Source: Lepus europaeus (Eukaryota; Chordata; Mammalia; Lagomorpha; Leporidae). From it: 64,000 nucleotides of DNA. The DNA is taken from positions 102,301,439 through 102,365,438 of the forward strand of contig NC_084850.1 of the NCBI RefSeq assembly GCF_033115175.1, in the 5' to 3' direction. A program made the translations under genes and the position numbers. Below, piece after piece: positions 49,796 to 61,240 of the stretch (positions within the stretch are counted from its first letter, which is position 1; each line of letters starts with the position of its first letter). The notes beneath the pieces are model-generated. The model did not search any database. It saw only the letters and a program-made list of their open reading frames with translations, and was not told the DNA's origin.

Positions 49796-50092
49796 TATTT
49801 ATTTATTTATGAGTTGGAGAGACAGCTACCATCTACTTGTTCACCTTCTAAATACCTCCAATGGCCAGGGCTGAGCTGGGATCAAAGCCAGGAGCTGGGA
49901 ACTCAACTGAGGTCTCCCACATGTGTGGCAGGGACCCAAGTAATTGGGCCATCATCTGCTGCCTCTAGGGTGTGCATTAGCAGGCACCTGGATCAGAACT
50001 GGAAGTGAGACTTCATCTCAGGTGCTGTGACACGGCATGCAGGCATCCCAAGCAGGGGCTTAACTGCTTGCACAGCAATGCTGGTCCTGGAA
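49796..50092 (-). repeat. CSINE, diverged
   Basis: Reverse older copy, TTATTTATTTATTTATGAGT to GCACAGCAATGCTGGTCC. Confidence 0.8.
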
Positions 50093-50189
50093 GCTTTTAT
50101 TTTTTAAAAAGAAAAGCTCAGAAAGGTCAATATGGGATCTGACCCTGAAAAAAAAGGCTTCTGATTAATCACATTTAAATAAATTTTCA

Positions 50190-50520
50190 AAAATTTTATT
50201 TATTTATTTTTATTTATTATTATTTATTTATTTAGTATTTATTTATTTATTTTCCTTTTGCTTGAAAGAAAGACACAGGGAGATCTTCCCTGCACTGGCT
50301 CATTCCCCAGATGTCAGAAACAGGTGGAAGCCAGGAGCTAGGAATTCTATCCAGGTCTCCGATGTGGGTGACAGGAACCCAAGAACTTGGGGCATCACCC
50401 ACTGCTTCCTATGACACACGTTAGCTGGGAGCGGAGCCTGGACACAAAGTTGGGCACTCTGTTATGGGATGTGGCAGTCCCAAATGGCATCTTAACCACT
50501 CTGTCAAAAGCCAGTGCCAC
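50190..50520 (-). repeat. CSINE, diverged, with expanded ATTT tail
   Basis: Reverse older copy whose tail is a long ATTT repeat (50195-50250). Confidence 0.78.
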
Positions 50521-50719
50521 CCCCCCCCCCAGTTTAGTATATTTTAAAACAGTCACACACACACACACAACACGTATAATATTTCCCATACTGGGATTCA
50601 ACTCAGGTGGTCTGGGTGAAAGCCGGTACCTAAGCATTGTAGAAGAAAATCCAAGCAGCAGCTGGTTTGTTTAATTTTAAAAAGTGTTTTGGAGTACCCT
50701 CAGCTCCGCCCCCTTCCCT

Positions 50720-50903
50720 CACATTGTGGCTGCACAGATTCTGAGTCCCACTGAGCACTTGGGCCATCTTCTATTGCTTTCCCAGGTGCATCAGTAGGGA
50801 GCTGGATGGGAAGTGGAGCAGCCGGGACTCGAAACCATACTCATGTGGGATGCCAGCATAGTGGGTGGCACCTTAACTCGCTGTGCCACATCGCTGGTCC
50901 CCA
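50720..50903 (-). repeat. CSINE, truncated
   Basis: Reverse copy starting in the GCACTTGGGCCATCTTC part and ending GCCACATCGCTGGTCCCC. Confidence 0.8.
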
Positions 50904-51110
50904 GCAGGGGGCTGGGGCTGTTTCTGATGGAGTGTTTCTGGGGTGAGTGATGGTGAATCTGGAGACACTCATGGAGATTTGCAATGGGTGGTTAGTTGTT
51001 GAGGTCAGGCGGGCTCACCCGTGTAGATGCCCATAGTAAGAGCCTCTTCTCTGTGAGATGCACTGGACCCAAGCGGCTGTTGGAGCCTGCACTGCCAGAT
51101 CACTGCCCTT

Positions 51111-51176
51111 GTTCCCTGAACATAGCAATGCAGCCACCATGATGTTCCCTGAACATAGCAATGCAGCCACCATGAT
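51111..51176. repeat. Perfect 33-bp tandem duplication
   Basis: The 33-bp unit beginning GTTCCCTGAACATAGC is present twice without a mismatch (51111-51143, 51144-51176), indicating a recent local duplication. 50904-51610 has no other feature. Confidence 0.95.
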
Positions 51177-51621
51177 AGGCTGGGCACAGAATGAAGGGCT
51201 CTATTTGTACATTTCTGGCACAGAACATTTGCAGTCTGACCATGATGTTCCTTTTGTTGCCAAGGCCACCCAACATAGGGCCAGCAGTCCAGTGTTCAGT
51301 AGCCAGTGCACATTCCCTACCACCTGAGATTGTTGAGCATCACAACACAAACTCAAAGGGATTTCAGACCCTGGCCCTCTCACTTCCTCCTGGGCTACAC
51401 ACCTTAAGAAGGCAGTTTGGTCAGTGAATGTGGCTGTCCACAGAATGGGTTCATCTCCTATTGGATACCTCCTGAATGATGGTTAGGACAAATTTCAGGA
51501 TTCTGCTCTGACCATTCCTGGACATGATGTAGTTTTGTTCTAACAGCAATCACAGGCTAGCCTAGTTGCTAATCCTCTGGGTGGCAGCCCAGTCACAAAG
51601 GAGCCTAGGAGATTTAATTTT

Positions 51622-51658
51622 AAAAAAAAAAAATTTTTTATTTTTGACAGGCAGAGTG

Positions 51659-51690
<32 letters not shown>

Positions 51691-51966
51691 AAGGTCTTCC
51701 TTTGCCGTTGGTTCAACCTCCCATGGCCGCCGCAGCCAGCGCACCACGCTGATCCGAAGGCAGGAGCAAGGTGCTTCTCCTGGTCTCCCATGGGGTGCAG
51801 GGCCCAAGCACTTGGGCCATCCTCCACTGCACTCCCGGGCCATAGCAGAGAGCTGGCCTGGAAGAGGGGCAACCGGGACAGAATCCGGTGCCCCGATTGG
51901 GACTAGAACCCGGTGTGCCGGTGTCGCAAGGCGGAGGATTAGCCTGGTGAGCCGCGGCGCCAGCCA
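51622..51966 (-). repeat. CSINE, young subfamily
   Basis: Reverse copy with GA run and GCCGCCGCAGCCAGCGCAC core. A short gagattta match at the flanks may be the target duplication. Confidence 0.92.
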
Positions 51967-52131
51967 GAGATTTAGACTTAATTCTGATTCAGCAAGCTGG
52001 ATTCTTTTGCTAGATGGACATGGCATTAGGTTATTGTGTAATGTCCACTTGATTGAATGTACTGCTTACTGAACTACCATACAGTGGACCACACTAGCCA
52101 AGAGAGAAGACATAAAAAAAAATACTCTGGG

Positions 52132-52432
52132 GGCCGGCGTCATGGTACAGTCGGTTAGTCCTCTGCCTGCAGCGCCGGCATCCCATATGGGTGCCGGTTT
52201 GAGTCCCGGCTGCTTCTCTTCCAATCCAGCTCTCTGCTGTGCCCTGGGAAAGCAGTGGAAGATGGCCCAAGTCCTTGGGCCCCTGCACCCATGTGGGAGA
52301 CCCAGAAGAAGCTCCTGGCTCCTGGCTTTGGATCAGCGCAGCTCCAGCCATTGTGGCCAATTGGGGAGTGAACCAGCGGATGGAAGACCTCTCTCTCTCT
52401 CTCTCTCTCTGCCTCTCCTTCTTTAAAAAATA
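52132..52432 (+). repeat. CSINE
   Basis: Forward copy, GGGGCCGGCGTCATGG to the CT run. Confidence 0.92.
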
Positions 52433-52539
52433 GCTTTGTCCAGTTCTCATGTCAGGAGACTTCTGACCTCATATCATGTGTTTAGGAGTGACTGCTTGTC
52501 TTCAGTTTTTGAAGAAGCACTTGTTTAGAAGTTATTATT

Positions 52540-53055
52540 TCTTTCTTAAATGTTTGTTTTAATGTACCGATCTTTGGGAAATTTTCCAAGGATCTTTCTG
52601 CTACTGATTCCAAATTTAATTCCAGTGTGATCATAGAACATTTCTGGTTTGACTTGAATCCTGTTCCATTTGTTCAGACTTGAAAAGAATGTGTACTCTG
52701 GCTGCTGTTGAATGGAGAGTTTCCTGAATGTCAATCAGGTTAAGCTGTTAATAGTGTTGTCCACGTCCACTGTGTCCTTGCTAATATTGATGGATCACTC
52801 TCTCTGTTAGCACTGAGTGAAACTTATTGAAATCTCTGACTGTGATTGTAGATCCCTGGCTACATGTTGTTATAAACTCCCTAATCCACTTTTTGTTTAC
52901 ACAGTCAACTATATTTTAAAGCTACCAAGGATAGACAAAATCATGCATATCCCAGGTAATTACCATTTCTGATTCTCTCCTTTCCTTGGGTAGATTTATA
53001 TTCTATTTACAACTGGAATATTTTTCCTTTTGTCTGATGAATTTCTGTTTACATT
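52540..53055 (-). mobile_element. Old L1 ORF2 3' region
   Basis: AATTCCAGTGTGATCATAGA, GAAAAGAATGTGTACTCTGG and TGAATGTCAATCAGGTTAAG are reverse-complement L1 ORF2 wording. Further pieces appear at 54165-54245 and 55620-55805, so one L1M is split by the intervening SINEs. Confidence 0.7.
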
Positions 53056-53059
53056 TCTT

Positions 53060-53111
53060 TTTTTAAAAAAGATGTATTTATTTAATTCAAAGAGTCACAG
53101 AGAGGGAGACA

Positions 53112-53163
<52 letters not shown>

Positions 53164-53800
53164 CTTCCACTTCTTCCTGGTTTACTCCCCAAATTCCCCA
53201 AATGCCTGCAAAATCCAGAGTAGAGTCAGGTCAAAGTCAGGAGCCAGGAACTTCATCCTGATCTCCCATATGGGTGGCAGGGCCCCAAACACTTGAACCA
53301 TCATCTGCCACCTCCCAGAGTCTGTTAGTAGGAAATTAGATTGGAAGTGGAGGTGGGACTACATACATACCAGGTACTCTTTTTTTTTTTTTTTTGACAG
53401 GCAGAGTGGACAGTGAGAGAGAGACAGAGAGAAAGGTCTTCCTTTGAGGTTGGTTCACCCTCCAATGGCCACCGCGGTAGCGCGCTGCGGCCGGCGCACC
53501 ACGCTGATCCGATGGCAGGAGCCAGGTGCTTCTCCTGGTCTCCCATGGGGTGCAGGGCCCAAGCACTTGGGCCATCCTCCACTGCACTCCCTGGCCACAG
53601 CAGAGAGCTGGCCTGGAAGAGGGGCAACTGGGACAGGATCGGTGCCCCGACTGGGACTAGAACCCAGTGTGCCGGCGCCGCAAGGCGGAGGATTAGCCTA
53701 TTGAGCCGCGGCGTCGGCCCCATACCAGGTACTCTTATATGGGATGAGAACATCCCAAGCAGAAGTTTAGCCCTCGGTGCCACAGCACCCACCCCTGGTT
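53060..53800 (-). repeat. CSINE (older) interrupted by a young CSINE
   Basis: Body at 53060-53380 with (CA)n/(GA)n at 53109-53161. The head resumes at 53737-53800 (GAACATCCCAAGCAG ... GGTGCCACAGCACCC). Confidence 0.88.
53381..53720 (-). repeat. CSINE, young subfamily, nested, with target duplication
   Basis: Reverse copy with duplication cataccaggtactctt beginning at 53366 and 53721. Confidence 0.95.
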
Positions 53801-53827
53801 AACAGTTCTTAAAAATTTGTTACTTTA

Positions 53828-54145
53828 GGCCGGCGCCGTGGCTCAACAGGCTAATCCTCCACCTTGCGACACCGGCACACCGGGTTCTAGTCCCGGTTGG
53901 GGCGCCGGATTCTATCCCGGTTGCCCCTCTTCCAGGCCAGCTCTCTGCTATGGCCCGGGAGTGCAGTGGAGGATGGCCCAAGTGCTTGGGCCCTGCACCC
54001 CATGGGAGACCAGGAGAAGCACCTGGCTCCTGCCTTCGGATCAGCGTGGTGCGCTGGCTGCGGCGGCCATGGGAGGTTGAACCAACGGCAAAGGAAGACC
54101 TTTCTCTCTCTCTCACTGTCCACTCTGCCTGTCAAAAATAAAAAA
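53828..54145 (+). repeat. CSINE, young subfamily
   Basis: Forward copy, GGCCGGCGCCGTGGCTC to CTGCCTGTCAAAAA. Flanks aaaatttgttacttta / aaaattcgttacttta are a one-mismatch target duplication. Confidence 0.94.
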
Positions 54146-54269
54146 ATTTAAAAAAATTCGTTACTTTAAAGATGTTGTTTCACTGTATCTTTCTTATGTC
54201 TTCTGTGTCTTGTCAGATTTTTGAACTTGTGCAACAGTTATAATACTTTTTATTTTTTTAAAGGATTTT

Positions 54270-54613
54270 TAAATTTTTATTTTATTTATTTTTTGACAGG
54301 CAGAGTGGACAGTGAGAGAGAGAGAGAGACAGAGAGAAAGGTCTTCCTTTGCCATTGGTTCACCCTCCAATGGCCGCCGCGGCCGGCGCACTGTGCTGAT
54401 CTGAAGGCAGGAGCCAGGTGATTCTCCTGGTCTCCCATGGGGTGCAGGGCCCAGGCACTTGGACCATCCTCCACTGCACTCCCGGGCCATAGCAGAGAGC
54501 TGGCCTGGAAGAGGGGCAACCGGGATAGAATCCAGTGCCCCGACTGGGACTAGAACCTGGTGTGCCAGCGCTGCAAGGCGGAGGATTAGCCTATTGAGTC
54601 GCGGCGCCGGCCA
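54270..54613 (-). repeat. CSINE, young subfamily
   Basis: Reverse copy. Flanking aaaggattt at 54260 and 54614 is a short target duplication. Confidence 0.92.
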
Positions 54614-54623
54614 AAGGATTTAT

Positions 54624-54680
54624 TTTTTTAAATATTTATTTATTTATTTGAAAGTCAGAGTTACACAGAGAAAGAAGGAG

Positions 54681-54712
<32 letters not shown>

Positions 54713-54973
54713 GTCTTCCATCCACTGGTTCACTCCTAAACTGGCCACAGCCGCTGGATTTGCACCAATCTGAAGCCAGGAGCCAGGAGCTTCCTCTGAG
54801 TCTTCCCACGCGGGTGCAGGGGCCCAAGGACTTGGACCATCTTCTACTGCTTTCCCAGGCCATAGCAGAGAACTGGATCGAAAGTGGAGCAGCTGGGACT
54901 CGAACCAGCACCCGTATGGGATGCCGGCACTACAGGCAGCGGCCTTACCCACTATGCCACAGCACCAGCCCCA
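54624..54973 (-). repeat. CSINE
   Basis: Reverse copy directly beside the previous one, with aggattta-type flanks. Confidence 0.92.
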
Positions 54974-54984
54974 GGATTTATTAT

Positions 54985-55316
54985 TTATTTAGGGACTGGC
55001 ATTGTGGCATAGTGGGTAAAGCTGCTGCCTGCGATACCAGCATCCCATATGGGTGCTGGTTTGAGTCTCAGCTGTTCCACTTTTTATCCAGCTCCTGCTG
55101 ATGTGCCTGGGAAAAGCAGTGGAAGATGGTTCAAGTGCTTGGGCCCTTGCACCCACATGGGAGACAAGGAAGAAGCGTCAGGCTCTTGGCTTTGGCCTAG
55201 TCCAGCCCTGCTTGTTGCAGCCATTTGTGGAGTGAACCAGCAATGGAAGACCTCTCTCTCTCTCTCTCCCTCTCAACTCTGCCTTTTAGATAAATAAAAT
55301 AAATCTTAAAATACAA
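54985..55316 (+). repeat. CSINE
   Basis: Forward copy, GGGACTGGCATTGTGGC to AAATAAAATAAATCTT, head-to-head with the preceding reverse copy. Confidence 0.9.
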
Positions 55317-55329
55317 ATATTAAAATCTG

Positions 55330-55618
55330 TTAAAATATTTATTTATTTATTTAAAGGGTAGAGTTAAAGCCACAGAGAGATCTTCCATCTACTGTTCCCA
55401 CTTCCCAAATGGCCATAACAGCCGGGCCTGGGCTGAGCTGCAGCCAGGAGCCAGAAGCTTCTTCTGGGTCTCCCACGTGGGTGCAAGGGCCCAAGCACTT
55501 GGGCCATCTTCTACTGCTTTCCCAGGCCATAGCAGGGAGCTCGAACAGGTGTAATAGCCGGGACTCAAACTGGTGCCCATATGGGATGCTGCCTGATTCG
55601 TCACAAGTGCTGGCCCAG
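55330..55618 (-). repeat. CSINE
   Basis: Reverse copy, ATATTTATTTATTTATTTAA to CACAAGTGCTGGCCC. Confidence 0.88.
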
Positions 55619-55814
55619 GTATAGTAACTTTTAATGTACATTATTGCTAATTCTAATATATGTGCCAAAGCTGATTTGGTTTTTACTGATTGATTGTTAT
55701 CCTCATATTTCCCTGCCTTGTTACATGACTGCTAAGTTTTGATAACATGCCAGACATTGTAAATTTTTTCTTATTGAGTGCTGGATAGTTTTGTGTACCT
55801 ATAAATCTGTCTTA

Positions 55815-56052
55815 CTTTTAAATAAAGATTTATTTTATTTATTTGAAAGGCAGAGTTACAGAGAGAAAAGGGTGGGGGAGAGAGATTGAGATCTTCCATT
55901 TGCTGATTTACTCCCCACGTGGCCAACACCTGGGCCATCTTCTGCTGCCTTCCATCAGCAGGGAGCTGGATGGGAAGTGAAGCAGCCAGGACTGGAATCA
56001 TGGGATGCCAGCATGGCAGACAGCGGTTTAACCTGCTATAACACCAGCCCCT
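55815..56052 (-). repeat. CSINE, internally deleted
   Basis: Reverse copy lacking part of the middle. Confidence 0.85.
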
Positions 56053-56059
56053 TCTTTTT

Positions 56060-56330
56060 TTCTTTTTAAAGACATTTCTTTATTTGAGAGGAGAAGCATC
56101 AGAGAGAAGAAACACACACACACACACACAGAGAGAGAGAAATTTCTATCTGCTGGTTTATTTCCCCCAATGGCTACAACAGCTAGGTTGGTCCAGGCTG
56201 AATCCTAGAGCCCAGAATCCCATCCAGGTGTCCTACGTGGGTGGCAGGAGCCCAAGTACTTGGGTCATCGTCTGCTGCCTTCACAGGTGCATTAGCAGGG
56301 AGCTGGCTTTGAAGCCGCAGAACAGCTGGA
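56060..56330 (-). repeat. CSINE, head missing
   Basis: Reverse copy from AAAGACATTTCTTTATTTGA to GGGAGCTGGCTTTGAAG. 56331-56760 is unassigned and moderately GC-rich. Confidence 0.78.
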
Positions 56331-56766
56331 ACTCCTCCCCGCCATGCTCCTCCGCCTCCGCCTCAGCTGTGTGGCTGCATGGAGGGATCTCATCACTTTC
56401 ACTCTCACTCTCACGCTCCCGCCTGGCGGCTTGCAGCCGCCCCTCTCTTGCCAGAATCACTGTAATCAACGCACTGCTGCTTGCAGGTGGGAGGGGTGCT
56501 GCTCCTGGGTTTGCCATGCTTGTCCAGAAGGCCTTGCCTGTGGCCTTCTGTCCGGCTGGTGGGAGCAGGCACTATTCCTCACCCTGTGTGTGCATCAGGC
56601 GCTGTGCCCGCTCATCCTTTCCCGCGTTCTTTTGCCTGGTCTCAGGTAGTTTCCTTACGTGCACACTTAGGAATGCTCCAGAGCATTATCTCTGGATCTC
56701 CAGGGTTCTCTGTCTGTATTTGTCTATGCTCTTCAGAAAAGCAGAACCATCAGGATATAGGTATCT

Positions 56767-57180
56767 GCTATGGTTTGCATAGAATGTGGCTCTTGAACTC
56801 CTGCAGACAGATTAGGGCCTATGTCGGTAGAGCTGTGAGCGTGGAATTTGACCCCATTGTCGTGTTTGGCAAGTAAGACTACTGGGAGGCCCTTGGGTTT
56901 TTGGCAGTGTGCCGCGGAGGGTGGTTCTTGTGAGAGTGTTGGTTATGGGAGCCTGGGCCTGGCCTAGCCATGCTCTCTCTTCTTCCTGGCTCACCACGTG
57001 ATCATTCCTCTGCACACACTCTGCCATTGCCCTCATTTGGCCTCACCAAACAGCCATACCAATGAAACCTGCCCAGTCTTGTACTGTGAACCTCCAAAAC
57101 CATAAGCCCAAATGAAACTCCTTTCTTCGTAAGTGGTTTGTCTTAGATATTGTTGTAGTAACAAAATGCTAATATCGTAT
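56767..57180 (+). mobile_element. MST/MLT-type (ERVL-MaLR) solo LTR
   Basis: Begins TGCTATGGTTTGCATAG and contains CATAAGCCCAAATGAAACTC and TATTGTTGTAGTAACAAAAT, matching the start and 3' end of MaLR LTRs. Confidence 0.75.
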
Positions 57181-57394
57181 CCATATCTACGTACCTATAT
57201 GTATTTATCTGTATCTACATAAATAGCCATCTGTTTTTGTCCACATCTGAGAGACCTTAAGGAATTGTCTCACACATTTTGTGAAGGCTGGCAAAGTCCA
57301 AATTCTGCAGGGTAGGTTGCCAGGCTGAAGACCAAGAGAAGAGTACATACCACAGTTTACAAAGGTAGCCTATAGGCAGAATTCCATTTCTTTC

Positions 57395-57812
57395 TCAAAT
57401 ATTTATTTATTTGAAAGGCAAAGCAACAGAGGGAGAGGGATTGGGAGAGGGAGAGGAGAGGGGGAGGGGGAGGGGGAGAGAGAGGGAGAGGGAGGGGGAG
57501 AGGGAAAGGGAGAGGGAGAGGGAGGGAGAGAGAAAATGAGCATCCATACTCTGTTCCTTTCTCAAATGGCCACAACAGCTGGGGCTGGACCAGGCTGAAG
57601 CCAGAAGCCAGGAGCCAGGAGCTTCCTCCAGGTCTCTCACGTAGGTAGCAGGGGCCCAAGCACTTGGGCCACCTTCTGCTGCTTTCCCAGGCACATTAGC
57701 AGGGAGCTGGAACGGGAGCTGAGCAGCCAGGACTCAAGCTAGCACTCCTACGCAGGATTCCGGCATTGCAAGTAGCAGCTTAACCTGGTGCACCACAATG
57801 CCCTCACCGGAA
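57395..57812 (-). repeat. CSINE with expanded GA/GGGA tract
   Basis: Reverse copy whose purine run has grown to about 115 bp (57423-57537). Confidence 0.9.
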
Positions 57813-58198
57813 TTCCCTCAGTTAGTTGGATAAAGGCCCCCCACATGATGGAAGGTCATCAGCTTTGCTCAAAGTCTTATGATTTAAATGCAAATCCCAT
57901 TTTAAAAAAAATGCCTTCACCAAAACATCAGGAATAATATTTGCAAATACTTGGGTACGGTGGTCCAGCTAAGATGACATGTCCCTCTGCCATTGTGTGA
58001 CCAAATGTTTCTGTGCCAGTCACATGGGAAAGAAGTGAGCTTCTCTCTCCCTTGTCTGTTAACATTCCTCCCTGGGCCCCATGATTTCTGATGGAACAGT
58101 AAATGGCATCTGATGCTGTGTGCTATCTTGAATCCTCGTCAGGTGTTAGATGGGTAGTTAGATAGCTTCAGTGACTGCTTGTGAAAATTCAGACTTAG

Positions 58199-58530
58199 GG
58201 GTTGGCATCATGGCGTAGCAGGTAAAGCCACTGCCTGTGGTGCCAGCATCTCATACAGGCACTGCTTCGAGTCCCAGCTGCTCAACTTCTGATCCAGCTT
58301 CCTGCTATATGCCTGGAAAAACAGTAGAGGACGGCTCATGTGCTTGGGCCCCTGCACCCACATGGGAGACCTAAATGAAGCTCCTGGCACTTGGCTTCAG
58401 TTTGGCCCAGTCCTGGCTGTTACATCCATTTGGGGAGTGAACCAGCAGGTGGAAGATCTGCCTGTCTGTCTCTCCCTCTCTCTCTAACTCTGACTTTCAA
58501 ATACATAAATAAATAAATAATCATTTTTTA
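58199..58530 (+). repeat. CSINE
   Basis: Forward copy, GGGGTTGGCATCATGGC to AAATAAATAAATAATC. 57813-58198 has nothing recognised. Confidence 0.9.
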
Positions 58531-58579
58531 AATTTGGAACTTAGCCTTTGTAGAGAAAATGAAACAAAGAGTGGGGACT

Positions 58580-58865
58580 TAGGGACAGGCATTTGGTACA
58601 GTGGTTCAAGACACTTCTTGGGATAGATGCATCCTACATTGGAGCACATGTGTCAAGTCCTAGCTCTTCTGTTTCCAATCTAGCTTCCTGCTAATGCACA
58701 CCCTGGATGGCAGCAGATGATGGCCCAAGTCCGAACCACTGATGTGGCAGACCTGAAGAGTTCCAGGCTCCAGGCTTTGGCCTGGCCCAGTCCTGGCTCT
58801 GGCAGGCATTTGGGGAGTAAACCAGTAGATGAAAGATCTCTAAAATGAAAATAAACAAAATTTTA
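58580..58865 (+). repeat. CSINE, diverged
   Basis: Forward older copy, GGGACAGGCATTTGGTAC to AAATAAACAAAATTTT. Confidence 0.8.
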
Positions 58866-58879
58866 AAAAGAAGTGGGAA

Positions 58880-59230
58880 CTCCAACCCTGGGGCTGAAAC
58901 TGGGACTTGGAACCTGGAGGGGAGAGTAAAGATTTTTAGTTCTCGGAGAGGAAATTGGGGAACCTAGTGCTGGTGGCGTTAAGTTGGGACTTTTCCTCTG
59001 GAGGCAGAGATCTCAACTTGATTTCTGGCAGGAGAGGTCAGAACTGTCTTTGGAAGGAAAGATCAGAACTCGTCTCTGAAGCAAATAGTGGGAGTTGTGT
59101 CCTGGAGCTTTTGGTATGGAGTTAGCCTCTGGAGGGGAAACTTGTCAGGATGGGTTAGGAGCTGCTCTCTGGCAGGGGGAAGACAGGGCTTGGTGCCTGA
59201 TCTGCAGGGTCCAGTGTTAGTGCCTGGCCT
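58880..59230. repeat. Degenerate minisatellite-like sequence
   Basis: CTCTGGAGG(GG)AAA- and TCAGAACT-type phrases recur about every 30-40 bp with heavy decay. The family is unknown. Confidence 0.45.
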
Positions 59231-59552
59231 GAAGACCTTGGATTTAGTGTCTGATGGGTTAGCATCAGCGTCCAGAATTGCAAAAGGTCTGAGATTTTAT
59301 CCTACTAGCAAAATAACAAGCTGTACTGTTTCACGGGTAGGAGCAGAAGATGTGAGATCAGTCAGAGATAAAGATAGGCAGGATATCATCTTGCTGTTTG
59401 GGCTGGGTCCCCATTCCCCCCCCCCCCAAGGTCTCAAGGGGCTAATGCAGGTGGGTCTAAATGCAACCTTGTATGCATGGTGGGTGATGTTACAGGAGAG
59501 GACGAACTGAGTGTGGGGAATTCATTGCTCTTATTTTTATTTTTTTTTGAGA

Positions 59553-59897
59553 AATCTCCTTTGATCTTTTTTTTTTTTGATAGGCAGAGTGGACAGTGAG
59601 AGAGAGAGAGACAGAGAGAAAGGTCTTCCTTTTTGCCGTTGGTTCACCCTCCAATGGCCGCTGCGGCCAGCGCATCTCGCTGATCCGAAGCCAGGAGCTA
59701 GGTGCTTCTCCTGGTCTCCCACGCGGGTGCAGGGCCCAAGCACTTGGGCCATCCTCCACTGCCTTCCCGGGCCATAGCAGAGAGCTGGCCTGGAAGAGGG
59801 GCAACCGGGATAGAATCTGGCGCCCCAACCGGGACTAGAACCCGGTGTGCCCGCGTCGCAAGGTGGAGGATTAGCCTGTTAAGCCACGGCGCCGGCC
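59553..59897 (-). repeat. CSINE, young subfamily, with target duplication
   Basis: Reverse copy; 14-bp duplication ttcattgctcttat at 59521-59534 and 59898-59911. The T-rich stretch between the left duplicate and the tail is part of the insertion. Confidence 0.94.
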
Positions 59898-60039
59898 TTC
59901 ATTGCTCTTATAATGAGCAGTAACAAGCCTGCTTTTTGTCTGGAAGGAGATGCTACTTCACTTCAAGGGAGCTTGCTGAGAAATGGCCTGTGTAAAGAGT
60001 GTTCAGGACCTTGCATTCTTGGCATGCCTAGCAAGAACA

Positions 60040-60262
60040 TGCAGGTACCCTGGGAGACCATGGCAGATTGCCTTTTGGTAAATTAGATGGACCAGATGGC
60101 CAGTTTTGTAGTTTGACAAATGTTCTGATTGGGAGGTTGACTTTAAGTCTGGATTTGCAGGTTGACCAGATGTCTTGATTCCCCATCAACCAATTGTCCT
60201 TTCTAGAAGTTTGGTTGACTAGATGGCCATTGAGGAAATTAACCAGGAACAACTCAGTGTAG
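60040..60262. repeat. Degenerate tandem repeat, GGTTGACCAGATG type
   Basis: Variants of AGGTTGACCAGATGTCTTGATT recur six or so times at roughly 26-30-bp spacing (for example near 60086, 60111, 60135, 60160 and 60208). Confidence 0.55.
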
Positions 60263-60263
60263 G

Positions 60264-60535
60264 GGTTAGCACTGTGGCACAACAGGTTAGGCCACCATCT
60301 GCAGCACTGCCATCCCATAGGGGTGCTAGTTCGAGTCCTAGCTGCTCCTCTTCTGATCCAAGGTCCCTGCTAATGTGCCTAGGAAAGCAGCAGCAAGTGG
60401 CCTAAGTCCTTGGGCCCCTGCACCCACGTGGGAGACCCGGAAGAAGCTCCTGACTCCTGGTACCTGGCTGTTATAGCCATTTGGGGAGTGAACTAGCAGA
60501 TAGAAGATTCTCTCTCTCTCTCTCTCTCTCTCAGT
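60264..60535 (+). repeat. CSINE
   Basis: Forward copy, GGGGTTAGCACTGTGGC to (TC)n. The A-rich tail is absent. Confidence 0.88.
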
Positions 60536-60897
60536 GCAGAGAGGTTACTGCTTGCTATGGGGGAGGCTTCTGCCACTGAGGAATGAGACTAGAGCCTGTG
60601 TCCCACTAGATTGAATTTCCATGTTTAGGGGTCCTGGAGAAAGCAGGTGAGTCACTCTAGGGACTTGGGATCATTTGCAATTCTTGGAGAACCCCACCTC
60701 GGAGTTCTCAGAACACTGCACCATGGAGCTCCTCAGCCATTCATTGCTCTCTAACCTACCTTGACTGAGAAATGGGCAGGAGGTGACTGGGTTAGGAAGC
60801 CATATTGGGGTGCAGGTACACTATCTTATGTTTTAGATCATCATCCCTGATTTCTCGAGGATCTACAATAAGGTCTCTAGATCCTCTTTGTTTTTTT

Positions 60898-61240
60898 TTT
60901 TTAAGATTTATTTATTTATTTGAAAGGCAGAGTTACAGAGAGGCAGAGGCAGAGGCAGAGAGAGAGGAAGAGAGAGGTCAGTCTTTCATCTATCGGTTCA
61001 CTCCCCAGCAACTGCAACAGCCAGAGCCGGGCCTATCTGAAGCCAGGAGCCAGGAGCTTCTTCCAGGTCTCCCATGTGGGTGTAGCGGCCCAAGGACTTG
61101 GGCCATCCTCTACTGCTTTCCCAGGCCATAGCAGAGAGCTCGATGGGAAGTGGAGCAGCTGGGACTTGAAACCAGAATCCATATGGGATGCTGGCACTTG
61201 CAGGCAGCGGCTTTACCCGCTACGCCACAGCGCCAGTCCC
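60898..61240 (-). repeat. CSINE
   Basis: Reverse copy with flanks atcctctttg near 60880 and 61244, a likely target duplication. Confidence 0.92.

Noticed and set aside
56084-56782. 232-codon plus-strand open frame
   Set aside because: Starts in a reversed CSINE and ends in an LTR. It shows no domain and its composition changes at the repeat borders.
58880-59510. Possible small gene between CSINEs (140-codon frame at 59088-59510)
   Set aside because: The frame covers degenerate repeats, has no recognisable domain, and lacks splice or promoter support.
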